Positions 7,610 to 16,585 of a stretch of 64,000 nt of DNA are shown here, piece by piece; position 1 is the stretch's first letter, and every line of letters begins with the position of its first letter. This stretch comes from Nannocystis pusilla (GTDB lineage: Bacteria > Myxococcota_A > Polyangia > Nannocystales > Nannocystaceae): positions 1 to 64,000 of the forward strand of contig NZ_JAIRAU010000048.1 in assembly GCF_020073745.1 (NCBI RefSeq), read 5' to 3'. The notes below the pieces were generated by a model. It was not told where the DNA came from, ran no database searches, and was given only the letters and a program-made list of their open reading frames with translations. Made by a program: the position numbers and the translations under genes.

Positions 7610-8143
7610 CCCCTGCAGCAGGTGGATGACGAGGCCGACGTGCGACAGCGGGCGGCTGAGGTCGTCGGGGTCGGGGTTGGTCTCGTAGTCGAGCAGGACC
7701 ACCGGGCCGAGGGCGCCGAGGCGGCGCAGCTCGGCCAGCTCGGCGCCGAGGCGGTGGTCGAGGACCCAGCGGTAGGTCGGGAGGTAGATCCGCCGGCGGG
7801 CCTCGGCGTAGGACAGCAGGCGCTCGCCGGCGAGGCCCTCGCGGTGGCCGAGGCAGGGACCGAGGCGCCGGACGGTCCGCTTGAGGCCCTTCATGCTGGT
7901 GACGTCGAGCTTGCTCGGGTCGACGTCCTCCCTGGAAAAAACTTTGAGCGCCTGCCACACGCCCTCGACCGAGGCGGCGGTGCGCCCGGGGGTGAAGGGG
8001 ATCGGGACACCGCGGTGCGGATAGAAGGGGCTGAACCTGACCCATGGGTCAGGTCCGCGCGAGGTCAGGTCGAGGACGGTGGCGCCGGGGAAGCGCTTGC
8101 CGACGTGGGCCAGCGCGTGACGGTTGTAGAGGTGAAAACTCAT
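7574..8143 (-). CDS. DUF6939-like protein
   Basis: 189 residues. Conserved-looking blocks are TVLDLTSRGPDPWVRFSPFYPH, SVEGVWQALKVF, GLKRTVRRLGPCLGHREG, RRRIYLPTYRWVLDHRL, and VVLLDYETNPDPDDLSRPLSH. From memory these match the DUF6939 family, whose function is not known to me. It is the last gene of a minus-strand operon. Its ATG overlaps the stop of the upstream lipoprotein gene (ATGA). The C-terminal ~14 residues (QGTWPDIHVFSNM) are encoded by the 14-bp repeat array, so the natural end may have been extended. Confidence 0.75.
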   Translation of the reverse strand: MSFHLYNRHALAHVGKRFPGATVLDLTSRGPDPWVRFSPFYPHRGVPIPFTPGRTAASVEGVWQALKVFSREDVDPSKLDVTSMKGLKRTVRRLGPCLGHREGLAGERLLSYAEARRRIYLPTYRWVLDHRLGAELAELRRLGALGPVVLLDYETNPDPDDLSRPLSHVGLVIHLLQGTWPDIHVFSNM

Positions 8144-8835
8144 GGCGCGTGCACGGCCGCGAGGGCGTCGAGGTCGAAGCCGCCGCTCGGACCCGAACAC
8201 CACAGGCCGGACGGATCGTACTCCTCGCCGACGTCGATGAGGCGGACCCAGCGGGCGCGCGCGAGGCCGACCTCGGCGAGGTCGAAGGCGTCGCCGCCGG
8301 CCACGGCGGGGTCGGTGGGGTCGAGCCCGTTGGCGGTGTTGGCGTGCACGAGCGCGACGCCGGCGCAGCCGCGCGGGGGATCGTCGCCCGCGAGGTCGCA
8401 GGCGAAAGCGCGCCAGTCGACGCCGTCGTCGCTGACGAGCACGCGCGCGGGCTCGATGAAGGTGCCGTCGCCGACGACGAAGGGGTTCTCGAACACCAGC
8501 AGGTCGGGGCCGGGGCCGTCGACGACGCCGGCGCCGGCCAATTTCAGGGTGATCTGGCCGCCGCAGCCGAGCGACAGTACGTCGAGGCCGGCGTTGCCGT
8601 CGACGCCGGCCTCCGGCGGGCCGAGCACGATGTCGGGGAACGACTCGCGGCCGTGGCCGGCCCCCATGGGCAAGAACTCGTCGACGCAGTCGGCGAAGGG
8701 ATCGCTGGCTGTCTCGTCGGACATGTCCTCGGGGCAATTTTCGAGGACGGGGTGGCGATCGAGGCCGTCCTCGGGCTCGTCGACAGGGGCGCAGGCGAGG
8801 ACGAGGGCCAGAGGGGCGAGGAGCCGGGCGTGCAT
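8140..8835 (-). CDS. Secreted lipoprotein, cell-surface type
   Basis: 231 residues beginning MHARLLAPLALVLACAPVDEP, with a lipobox LVLAC. The mature part contains FPDIVLGPPEAG, LDVLSLGCGGQITLKLAG, GPDLLVFENPF, FIEPARVLVSDDGVDWRAFAC, ANGLDPTDPAVAGGDAFDLAEVG and ARWVRLIDVG. That pattern is typical of bacterial cell-surface proteins with a discoidin-like beta sandwich. A hexamer pair (8707/8721) is read in frame as CPEDMSDET near the N-terminus. It lies in the operon 11431 to 7574, between the TlpA-like protein and the DUF6939-like protein. Confidence 0.8.
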   Translation of the reverse strand: MHARLLAPLALVLACAPVDEPEDGLDRHPVLENCPEDMSDETASDPFADCVDEFLPMGAGHGRESFPDIVLGPPEAGVDGNAGLDVLSLGCGGQITLKLAGAGVVDGPGPDLLVFENPFVVGDGTFIEPARVLVSDDGVDWRAFACDLAGDDPPRGCAGVALVHANTANGLDPTDPAVAGGDAFDLAEVGLARARWVRLIDVGEEYDPSGLWCSGPSGGFDLDALAAVHAP

Positions 8836-8837
8836 GG

Positions 8838-9863
8838 TCAGGCGTCGGGGCTGGTGGCGGCGGCGATCGAGGCGCGCAGGGTGCGGTCCATGACGCGGCC
8901 CTGGTGGACCCAGCGGATCTGGCCGTGCTTGTCGACCAGCACGAGGTGGGGATAGACCGACAGGCGGAAGGCGCGGGCGAGGGCGCCGTGGTCGAGGAGG
9001 ACGCGGAACGGGAGGCCCTTGTCGTCGCGGTAGCGGGCGGCGATGGCCCGCTGGTCGCCCTCGCGGTCGCAATTGACGCCGACGACCTCGAAGCCGCGCT
9101 CGCCGAGCTCGCGGTGGACGGCGGCGTAGGTCGCCATCTCGTCGCTGCACACGCCGCACCAGCTGGTGAAGAAGACCAGCAAGTGGGCCTTGCCGCGCAG
9201 GTCGGCGGCGGTGAAGTCGAGGCCGTCGAGGTCGTTGACGTGGAACTCGGGCACCTCCTCGCCGGCGCTGACCGGGGCGAGGGTGCCCCAGTGCTCGGCG
9301 AGGTCGGCGGCGTCGCGGCCGGCGCTGACGAGCGGCAGCAGCACGACCAGCGCGCCGACGACGAGGGCGGCGGGGCGGCGCGGCGGCGGGGCGGATGGAG
9401 CTGGCTCGCGGGACAGGCGGACGGCGGGGCGGATCCAGATCGCAAGGGCGGCGGCCAGGGCGGCGCCGGCGATCTCGATGCTGTACTTCGGGACAGGTAA
9501 CGGGTGGCCGGCGCCGGCGAGCAGGCGCGCGAGCACGACGAGGAGCAGCATCGGCAACAGGCACAGGGCGGCCCGGTGAGCCCGGTGGGGCCCGAGGATC
9601 GCCTCGACGCCGAGAGTCGCGACCAGCCAGGGGATCAGGACGGTGAAGCCGGCCAGCAAGGTCGGCAGGGCGGCGAGGCCGGCCATGGCGACGAAGTCGG
9701 CCGCAGCGTCGCCGAGCGGCAGGAGGTGCGCGCCGGCGGCGAACAGCAGGAGGAAGAGGAGGCCGTCGCGCGGGCCGGCGTCGGGGGCCAGCGCGGCCGC
9801 GGTGGCCCGGGGATGGACGAGCGCGCCGCCCCAGCGGGCGAGGGCGGTGAGCAGGGTGTTCAT
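8838..9863 (-). CDS. Membrane-anchored TlpA/ResA-like thioredoxin-fold protein
   Basis: 341 residues. The N-terminal ~165 residues hold four to five hydrophobic segments (Yip1-like layout), then a further helix (ALVVGALVVLLPLV) and a thioredoxin-fold domain from about residue 200. The domain has EVPEFHVNDLDGLDFTAADL, LVFFTSWCGVCSDEM with the active-site motif C236-G-V-C239, and the cis-Pro region FRLSVYPHLVLVD. TlpA/ResA proteins reduce or oxidise extracytoplasmic thiols. The fusion to a multi-pass N-terminus is unusual. The gene is in the middle of a minus-strand operon and starts within a duplicated segment (9843-9893). Confidence 0.82.
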   Translation of the reverse strand: MNTLLTALARWGGALVHPRATAAALAPDAGPRDGLLFLLLFAAGAHLLPLGDAAADFVAMAGLAALPTLLAGFTVLIPWLVATLGVEAILGPHRAHRAALCLLPMLLLVVLARLLAGAGHPLPVPKYSIEIAGAALAAALAIWIRPAVRLSREPAPSAPPPRRPAALVVGALVVLLPLVSAGRDAADLAEHWGTLAPVSAGEEVPEFHVNDLDGLDFTAADLRGKAHLLVFFTSWCGVCSDEMATYAAVHRELGERGFEVVGVNCDREGDQRAIAARYRDDKGLPFRVLLDHGALARAFRLSVYPHLVLVDKHGQIRWVHQGRVMDRTLRASIAAATSPDA

Positions 9864-9973
9864 GGATCGACGAGCCTCCGGCGCGCGGCGGCGGCGATGT
9901 GGAGGAGCGCGCTGCCGCGGCGGGCGGTGAGCAGGGGGTTCATGGCTGGCCGAGCCTCCGGCGCGCGGCGGCG
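9843..9973. repeat. 80-bp-offset direct duplication at a gene junction
   Basis: Bases 9843-9893 and 9923-9973 are nearly identical, with only a few mismatches over about 51 bp. Each copy carries the end of the repeat-protein gene and a start ATG. The duplication created an extra 27-codon frame between the two operon genes. Confidence 0.8.
9860..9943 (-). CDS. 27-residue ORF created by a tandem duplication
   Basis: A 27-residue frame (MNPLLTARRGSALLHI onward) whose start overlaps the upstream stop (ATGA) and whose stop overlaps the ATG of the TlpA-like gene (ATGA). Its first residues copy the start of the TlpA-like protein (MNTLLTALARWG) and its end copies the C-terminus of the upstream protein (AAARRRL). 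It is best seen as a by-product of the duplication that keeps translational coupling, not an independent gene. Confidence 0.3.
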   Translation of the reverse strand: MNPLLTARRGSALLHIAAAARRRLVDP

Positions 9974-10848
9974 ACGAGCGGACGCGGGAGACGGCGGGCG
10001 TCGGCGACGCGGCGCAGGTCGGCGCGACGCAGGCGCCACAGCAGGCTCATCGCCAGCGGCAGCGGGGTGCGCGGGTCGAGGACCTCGGCGACGCGGGCGC
10101 TGTACGGGGCGCCCGGTCGCGTGGGCGCGGGCACGGCGGGCGACGGCTCGAGCAGGGCCGGCGCGGGCGCGTCCGCGGGCGTGTCGTCGGGGTCGGGCGG
10201 CAGCGGCGGCGCGGGTGCGAGGTCCTCGCCGGCGCACGAGCGCATGGCCGCGAGCTGGCGCTCGGCGTGGACGTCGGACCTGTCGTGGGGGACATGTCCC
10301 GAGAGCAATGCTTGCAGCAGGCCGCGCAGCCCGGGCACCCGCTCGCGCGCGCCGAGCTCGACGGCGGCGTGGAGGGCGGCGGCCGGGCAGCGCGGGTTGC
10401 GGGCCAACGCGGAGAGGATCGCCGGCGCGGCCAAGAGCCGCGGGTGGGCGATGGCGATCGCCTCGCAGGCGCGCGGCGGGCCGCAGCGGGCGACCAGCGC
10501 GAGGGTGTCGGCGTGGACCTGCGGGTGCCGCACGAGCACCGCGAGCTCGTCGGCGTGGGCGAGCCGCCGCCGGGCCATGAAGTCGAGCGCCGGCGCGGGC
10601 AGCAGCGGGTCGGCGAGGGCGGCGAAGATCGCCGGGCCGGGCAGCTCGGCGGCGGTGCGACCGGCGAGCTCGGCGTGCGGGGCCTGACCGAGCGCCCACA
10701 ACTGATAGAGCGCGAGCCAGGTGTCGCTGCCGGGCGCAGGGACCAGGGCCCGCGCCGCCAATTCGCGCTGCGCCGCACCGGCGCCGGCTCCGACGAGCTT
10801 GTGCAGGCGGGCGCCGAGGCGCGCGTCGCTGAGGGGCGGGTGCAACAT
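9940..10848 (-). CDS. Ala/Leu-rich helical-repeat protein of unknown function
   Basis: 302 residues, starting MLHPPLSDARLGARLHKLVG. It is made of repeated helical pairs about 25-30 residues apart (AIFAALADPLLPAPALDFMA, ELAVLVRHPQVHADTLALVA, AIAIAHPRLLAAPAILSALA, RNPRCPAAALHAAVEL), resembling leucine-rich-variant or HEAT-like solenoids. A Pro-rich linker and a short C-terminal helix region follow. The hexamer array at 10278-10311 is read in frame (SGHVPHDRSDVHAE) between the solenoid and the linker. It lies 10 bp downstream of the Uma2-like gene and probably shares its operon. Confidence 0.7.
   Translation of the reverse strand: MLHPPLSDARLGARLHKLVGAGAGAAQRELAARALVPAPGSDTWLALYQLWALGQAPHAELAGRTAAELPGPAIFAALADPLLPAPALDFMARRRLAHADELAVLVRHPQVHADTLALVARCGPPRACEAIAIAHPRLLAAPAILSALARNPRCPAAALHAAVELGARERVPGLRGLLQALLSGHVPHDRSDVHAERQLAAMRSCAGEDLAPAPPLPPDPDDTPADAPAPALLEPSPAVPAPTRPGAPYSARVAEVLDPRTPLPLAMSLLWRLRRADLRRVADARRLPRPLVAAARRRLGQP
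10278..10311. repeat. Three-unit array inside the helical-repeat protein gene
   Basis: Units start at 10278 (ACCTGT), 10292 (ACATGT) and 10306 (CAATGC), at 14-bp steps. Three units equal 42 bp, which keeps the reading frame. Confidence 0.65.
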
Positions 10849-10858
10849 GACGGAAAGG

Positions 10859-11431
10859 TCAGGTGGGCGGGCGCGGGAAGAACAGCCGGCCGACCGGGAG
10901 CTCGACCGCCTCGAACGGCGGGACCCGGGCCACGGCGGTGTCGTCCCAGGTGCCGGCGACGAGCCACTGGCTGTCCTTGAGGACATATGCTTCGAGGATC
11001 CGCTCGGCCGGGTCGACCAGCCAGTAGTACGGGACGCCGTGCGCGGCGTACAGCCGGGCCTTGAAGACGCGGTCGTGGCGGGCGTTCGAGGGCGACAGGA
11101 CCTCGCAGATCCAGTCGGGCACGACGTCGATCGGGCGTATGCCGGACGGCGAGGGCAGGCGGGTGCGCCGCCAGCCGGCGAGGTCGGGGCGGGTGACGTC
11201 GTGACGCGTGAAGCGGACGTCGACCTCGGGCAAGATCCACCAGCCGCCGGGACCGTCGGTGTCGTCGCCGAACGGACCGCCGATGAAGCGACCCATGCCG
11301 AGTTGCGCATGGCCATGGTCGGGCAAGCCGCCCGGCTGAGTGACGAGCTCGCCGGCGTGGAGCTCGGCGCGCACGTCTTCGGGGAGATCGAGCAGATCCT
11401 CGTAGGTCTTGAGCTTGCGCGCGGCCTCCAC
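10859..11431 (-). CDS. Uma2 family (DUF820) restriction-endonuclease-like protein
   Basis: 190 residues with Uma2/DUF820 landmarks: KLKTYEDLLDLPEDVRAELHAGEL at the N-terminus, the PD-(D/E)XK-like core EVDVRF, RPDLAGWRR, and the motif VPDWICEVLSPSNARHDRVFKARLYAAHGVPYYWLVDP. The Asp of RPDL, the Glu of CEVLS and the Lys of KARLY are in the expected catalytic spacing. These proteins are predicted nucleases of unknown role, usually in many copies per genome. A close paralogue lies at 36869-37450. It is the first gene of the minus-strand operon down to 7574. Confidence 0.88.
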   Translation of the reverse strand: MEAARKLKTYEDLLDLPEDVRAELHAGELVTQPGGLPDHGHAQLGMGRFIGGPFGDDTDGPGGWWILPEVDVRFTRHDVTRPDLAGWRRTRLPSPSGIRPIDVVPDWICEVLSPSNARHDRVFKARLYAAHGVPYYWLVDPAERILEAYVLKDSQWLVAGTWDDTAVARVPPFEAVELPVGRLFFPRPPT

Positions 11432-11485
11432 GACGCGAACGGTACCACATGCCGGCGAGGCGGGCGCGCGGCGAGGATGTTTGCG

Positions 11486-12295
11486 TCAGTCGGCGGGCGG
11501 ACGGTGGCGGGCGTGGACGAGGCGCAGGCCCTCGAGCACGAGGGCGTCGTCGACGACGTCGATGACGTCGGTCTCACGGGCGACGTCGGGGGCGAAGCCG
11601 CCGGTGGCGACGACGGCGACGGGGTGATCGAGCTCGCCGCGGATCCGCCGGATCATGCCCTCGACCAGACCGACGTAGCCGTACAAGAGCCCGGACTGCA
11701 CGGCCATGATCGTGCTCGTGCCGATGACGCGGGCCGGGCGGGCGATGTCGACGCGCGGGAGCTTGGCGGCGCGGGCGAACAGGGCGTCGGCGCTGATGCC
11801 GATCCCGGGGGCGATGACGCCGCCGAGGTACTCCGGCGCCGGCGTGACGACGTCGAAAGTCGTGGCGGTGCCGAAGTCGACGACGAGGACGCCGCGCGCC
11901 GGCTCGGAAGCGCCCCCGGTGCCGCTGGCGCCGTAGCGGCGATGGGCGGCCACCGCGGCGACGATCCGGTCGGCGCCCACCTCGTGCGGCGGGTCGTAGA
12001 GGATCGGCATGCCGACGTCGAGGCCAGGCTCGACGACCAGCGCGCCGAGCCCGGCGTAGTGCGACAGGGCCCGCAACAGCGGCCCCACGACCGGCGGCAC
12101 GACGCTGGCGACCACGGCGTCGCGGAGGTCGACGAAGCGGATGCCGACGAGCGCAAGGACGCGCTCGATGGCGACCGCGAGCTCGTCGCGGGTCCAGTTG
12201 CGCTGGGTGACCAGGCGCAGCTCGCATCGCAGCTCGCCGCCCGCGAACACCCCGATGGATGTGTTGGAATTGCCCACGTCGATGGCGAGCAGCAT
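11486..12295 (-). CDS. coaX: Type III pantothenate kinase
   Basis: 269 residues. CoaX phosphorylates pantothenate in the first committed step of coenzyme A synthesis. Visible motifs are the ATP-binding MLLAIDVGNSNTSIGVF at the N-terminus, PILYDPPHEVGADRIV, VLVVDFGTATTFDVV with the catalytic-region Asp, GGVIAPGIGISADALF, TSTIMAVQSGLLYGYVGLVEGM and ATGGFA near the end. Length is normal for the family. The usual birA partner is not next to it. It is divergent from the DUF2254 gene with 41 bp between starts, so promoters overlap. Confidence 0.96.
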   Translation of the reverse strand: MLLAIDVGNSNTSIGVFAGGELRCELRLVTQRNWTRDELAVAIERVLALVGIRFVDLRDAVVASVVPPVVGPLLRALSHYAGLGALVVEPGLDVGMPILYDPPHEVGADRIVAAVAAHRRYGASGTGGASEPARGVLVVDFGTATTFDVVTPAPEYLGGVIAPGIGISADALFARAAKLPRVDIARPARVIGTSTIMAVQSGLLYGYVGLVEGMIRRIRGELDHPVAVVATGGFAPDVARETDVIDVVDDALVLEGLRLVHARHRPPAD

Positions 12296-12336
12296 GACGG
12301 GGCCACTCTAACCCCGACGACGCGACCTCTGCTACC

Positions 12337-14181
12337 GTGGCGCCCGTGGGGGACGAGCCCAAGGCAGCGCAGGAGCCGCAGTCGCAGCCGCGCGAGCTGC
12401 CGCCGCTGGTGTCGCCGACGGCGGTCACGCGCGAGGAGAAGCTCGACGACACGATGCACGCCAGCCGGTCGATGATCCTCCGCCGGCTGCCGCTCGACGG
12501 CCAGCCGCGCGAGGCGGAGATCCGGCGCAAGCAGCAGGCCCGCGGGCAGTACCGCCTGGCCCTCAAGACCTGGTCCGTGCCGCTGCTGATGATCGGCGCG
12601 GTGGTGGTGGTGTTCTACCTGCTGTCGTTCTGGCTCAACGTGATGTCGTACACCGGCACCGACGAGCTGAGCCTGGTCGACCGCCTGGTCCACCAGGACC
12701 TCGAGAAGGCGCAGAACACCGTCGGCGGCCTCGGCGAGGTGATGGCGGCGGTCCTCGGGCTCGCGCTCACCGTCTCGAGCATCATCGTGCAGCTGGCGGC
12801 GACCCGGTTCACGCCGCACATCACGGTGCTGTTCTTCCGCGCGCGCACCAACGTGCTGGTGCTCGGGTTCTTCGTCGTGTCGACGGTGTTCGTGGTGTGG
12901 GTGAACTTCTCGCTCGACGGGGCCGACTACGCCGGCCCGCGCTGGGACGTGATGTTCTCCATGCTGCTGATGACGACCAGCCTGCTGCTGCTGTTCCCGT
13001 ACTTCGCGTACGTGTTCGACTTCCTCGACCCGAACAAGATCATCGGCCGCATCAAGGCCAACGGGCTCGACGCCTGCACGACCAAGCTCGGCCGCCAGTC
13101 GATCACGATCGAGCAGCGCCAGCGCACCGCGGTCGAGGCGGTCGAGCACCTGACCAACATCGGCCTCAACGCGCTGCAGCAGAAGGACAAGAACATCGTC
13201 TCGACGACGATCGACGCCATGCGCGAGTTCTGCGTCGAGTACGGCGAGATGAAGAACGGCATGGTGCTCGAGTGGTTCAAGATCCCGGACCGCCAGAGCC
13301 CCGACTTCGTGTCGCTGTCCAGCGAGGCGATCACCGACCTGCGCCACCGCCGGACCTGGCTCGAGTGGAAGGTGCTGCGCCAGTACCAGATGCTGTTCAC
13401 CGAGGGGCAGAGCCAGATCAAGGACATCTGCTACCTGATCGCCATCAACACCCGCCGCCTCGGCGAGGCCGCGTCCGTCTACGGCGACCTGCGCGCGCTC
13501 GACCTGACGATCAAGTTCTTCAACACGTACCTGCGCGCGACCCTCAACGCGTCGGACATCCGCACCGCGTACAACATCCTCCACCAGTACCGCCAGCTCG
13601 GCGAGACGGTGCTCGAGATCGGCAAGCGGGCCAAGCCGTCGGCGATCGACAAGGACAAGACGCTGGCCGACCGCGCCGTCGAGATCGCGCACCGCATGCG
13701 CTACTACTCGGGCGTCGCGTTCCAGCGCAACATGGCGTTCGTCGCCGAGGTCATCGCCCACGACATCGGCACGCTGTGCGAGCGGGCGTTCCAGCTGAGC
13801 AGCGAGTGCCACGACGACCTGCTCAAGATCTTCCTCGCGGTCGACGACGCGACCGAGTCGGCCGACAAGGCCAAGACGCTGCGCGGGGTGCGGAAGGCCC
13901 AGATCAAGCTGGCGACGCACTACCTGGTCTACGGCGCCGGCACGCTGGCCCGCCGGATCGCCGAAGACATGCGCGCCGAAGACCCCCGCCGCCTGCGCTC
14001 GATGTGGATCGAGCTGGCCAACCTCGACACGCCCGAGTTCTGGGAGGTCAACGACCGCGGCTCCAACTTCGACTACCTGACGCCCGACCAAAAGGCGACG
14101 CTGCCGAAGTTCTTCGCGTGGTTCGACGGCCTGACCGCCGACGGGGCGGTGCTCTACGACTCGCTGGTGCTGCGCAAGTGA
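12337..14181 (+). CDS. DUF2254 family membrane protein
   Basis: 614 residues. After a charged, Pro-rich cytoplasmic N-terminus of about 75 residues there are four clear membrane helices: SVPLLMIGAVVVVFYLLSFW, a helix with AAVLGLALTVSSIIVQLAATRF, VLVLGFFVVSTVFVVWVNF, and SMLLMTTSLLLLFPYFAYVF. A large helical soluble domain fills residues ~240-614. The block TVSSIIVQLAATRFTPH is the DUF2254 hallmark. Function is unknown. The start is GTG at 12337; a second GTG at 12346 is possible. It is convergent with the Cys-rich lipoprotein gene at 14239, with a repeat group between them. Confidence 0.85.
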   Translation: MAPVGDEPKAAQEPQSQPRELPPLVSPTAVTREEKLDDTMHASRSMILRRLPLDGQPREAEIRRKQQARGQYRLALKTWSVPLLMIGAVVVVFYLLSFWLNVMSYTGTDELSLVDRLVHQDLEKAQNTVGGLGEVMAAVLGLALTVSSIIVQLAATRFTPHITVLFFRARTNVLVLGFFVVSTVFVVWVNFSLDGADYAGPRWDVMFSMLLMTTSLLLLFPYFAYVFDFLDPNKIIGRIKANGLDACTTKLGRQSITIEQRQRTAVEAVEHLTNIGLNALQQKDKNIVSTTIDAMREFCVEYGEMKNGMVLEWFKIPDRQSPDFVSLSSEAITDLRHRRTWLEWKVLRQYQMLFTEGQSQIKDICYLIAINTRRLGEAASVYGDLRALDLTIKFFNTYLRATLNASDIRTAYNILHQYRQLGETVLEIGKRAKPSAIDKDKTLADRAVEIAHRMRYYSGVAFQRNMAFVAEVIAHDIGTLCERAFQLSSECHDDLLKIFLAVDDATESADKAKTLRGVRKAQIKLATHYLVYGAGTLARRIAEDMRAEDPRRLRSMWIELANLDTPEFWEVNDRGSNFDYLTPDQKATLPKFFAWFDGLTADGAVLYDSLVLRK

Positions 14182-14197
14182 GCGAGCGGCTCCTCAT

Positions 14198-14231
14198 GCG
14201 TGTCTGAACGGACATGTCGTGAGGGCCAGGC
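14198..14231. repeat. Three-unit array between convergent genes
   Basis: Units start at 14198 (GCGTGT), 14212 (ACATGT) and 14226 (CCAGGC). The group begins 17 bp behind the DUF2254 stop and ends just before the stop of the minus-strand gene at 14239. Confidence 0.65.
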
Positions 14232-14238
14232 GGTGGGC

Positions 14239-15360
14239 TCAGCCCTCCTCCTCGGCGACGAAGCCGTCGTCGAAGCAATAGAGGCGATACGTCTCGTTGC
14301 ACTTCCGCCCCAGATAGCTGGTCCAGTGCCGCTCGTCGCGCCAGGTCTGCCAGGCGGGGCCGTCCTCCACGGCGACGGCGTTCTTGCCGAGTCGGGCGGA
14401 CAGTTCGGGGTTGCTGGTGGTCCAGTGCGAGCAGTGATTGTCGGGGCTGAAGCTGTCGCCGAAGGCCGAGGTGTTGGTCCACACCCACTCCTCGACGAGT
14501 AGCTCACCCAGTTCGGTGAGTGTGATGCCCGTGCGAGGGCCGAGCGTGATCAGCTCGTCGTAGTCCGCCGCGATCACGCGACCGTCGAGGCGCAGGTACG
14601 GGACACCGGCGAGTTGCTTCTGCTCGAAGCGGTCTCCGGGGCCGTCGAACCCGTCGGCCAACCAGGCGCGGTAGGTATGCGGGTGCGCGAGCCCGACGCC
14701 TGCGGCTCGCGCCTGACACTTGAGGTCGGCGCCGGACAGCCCGCCCAGGTCGCCGCTGTACGCCTGACTGGTGACGAAGACCGGACGGCCGTGAAACCGG
14801 CACGTCGGCGAGCACGGGGCCATGCCGTCCGGGGAGGCGCCGGTGCCGTTGAGGTCACCGAGGTCGCAGGTCTCGAACTCGATGTCGAGGATTCCGTCGC
14901 CGCAGCGGGCGGCGAACTGACAGTCGTCCGGGCGGCAGCCGCCGTAGGCGTCGGCGTTGCCGAGGCCGAAGTCGCACGCCTCGACGCCGGCCCAGACCAG
15001 GCCGTCGCCGCACAGCGCGTGCTTGCACTCGAGCGTGCACGCGCCCGTGTTCGCGTTGTCGGCCCCGTGATCGCACTCCTCTCCCGGATCGGGGTGACCG
15101 TCGCCGCACACGGGCTCGGCCGCGGTGGTGGTGGACGGACCGGTCGAGGTGGCCTCGGTCGTGTCACCGGTGGTCGGTGCGGCGGTGGTCGGCGTCGGCT
15201 CGTTGGGGCCGAAGCTGGTGGTCGCCGGCTCGTGCTGGCCGGGCTGGCCGGGCGATACGGTGGTCGAGGGCGCGGCGGCGTCGTCAGGACAGGCGGTCCC
15301 GAGCGTCAAGAGCAAGGTGGCAGAAAGGACATGGACGCCAGGACATGCTCGAAAGAGCAT
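14239..15360 (-). CDS. Cys-rich lipoprotein with DUF1554-like C-terminal domain
   Basis: 373 residues. The signal peptide ends in a lipobox (LLLTLGTAC). A Thr/Pro linker (~60 residues) leads to three Cys-rich modules of the myxobacterial type: CGDGHPDPGEECDHGADN, CGDGLVWAGVEACDFGLGN and CGDGILDIEFETCDLGDLN. The C-terminal ~180 residues match the DUF1554/lectin-like fold (VFVTSQAYSGDLGGLSGADL, AWLADG, YRLYCFDD). It is likely surface-exposed. Its paralogue lies immediately upstream (15367) in the same orientation. The first codons overlap a repeat array (15329-15362), so the true start may be further in. Confidence 0.85.
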   Translation of the reverse strand: MLFRACPGVHVLSATLLLTLGTACPDDAAAPSTTVSPGQPGQHEPATTSFGPNEPTPTTAAPTTGDTTEATSTGPSTTTAAEPVCGDGHPDPGEECDHGADNANTGACTLECKHALCGDGLVWAGVEACDFGLGNADAYGGCRPDDCQFAARCGDGILDIEFETCDLGDLNGTGASPDGMAPCSPTCRFHGRPVFVTSQAYSGDLGGLSGADLKCQARAAGVGLAHPHTYRAWLADGFDGPGDRFEQKQLAGVPYLRLDGRVIAADYDELITLGPRTGITLTELGELLVEEWVWTNTSAFGDSFSPDNHCSHWTTSNPELSARLGKNAVAVEDGPAWQTWRDERHWTSYLGRKCNETYRLYCFDDGFVAEEEG

Positions 15361-15362
15361 CG
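15329..15362. repeat. Three-unit array at a lipoprotein gene start
   Basis: Units start at 15329 (ACATGG), 15343 (ACATGC) and 15357 (GCATCG). The array lies directly 3' of the stop at 15367 and covers the first codons of the next gene (translated as MLFRACPGVHVLS). Confidence 0.65.
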
Positions 15363-15366
15363 TGGT

Positions 15367-16251
<885 letters not shown>

Positions 16252-16394
16252 AGCGACACTCGACGCCGAAGGCGCTGCCGGCCCGGGAATGTCGGCTCTT
16301 GTGAGCCTCAGCACGCCCTGGACGATGCACGGGCGGCCAGGGGCTGTCAACCAGGGCAAGCGTGGGGCGATCTCGCCAGAGATCGACGACGACG

Positions 16395-16414
16395 AGATGT
16401 CCTTTCAGACATCT
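16395..16414. repeat. Hexamer pair forming an inverted repeat
   Basis: AGATGT (16395) and ACATCT (16409), 14 bp apart, form the inverted repeat GAGATGTC/GACATCTC with a 6-nt loop. It lies between two divergent genes (16251 minus and 16586 plus), one of the few groups not behind a stop codon. Confidence 0.6.
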
Positions 16415-16585
16415 CAAGAGCCGGCTCGACTTCGGCGGCGGCGAGAGCTGTGCTCGCGCCGCGATGGCGGGGAGCCGCACCGCGTGGCTCGCGGCGATGC
16501 GATGAGAGCGGAACTGCCGGCGAGCCGAGCGTCCGCGCGATGGGGGCTTCTCGCCGCGAGCGCGGGCGTGGCACGCTCGCGCGCG

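Noticed and set aside
11653..14091. An 812-codon frame antisense to the DUF2254 and coaX region
   Set aside because: It is made of Glu/Arg/Val/His-rich sequence without motifs. The DUF2254 and CoaX products on this stretch have clear family features.
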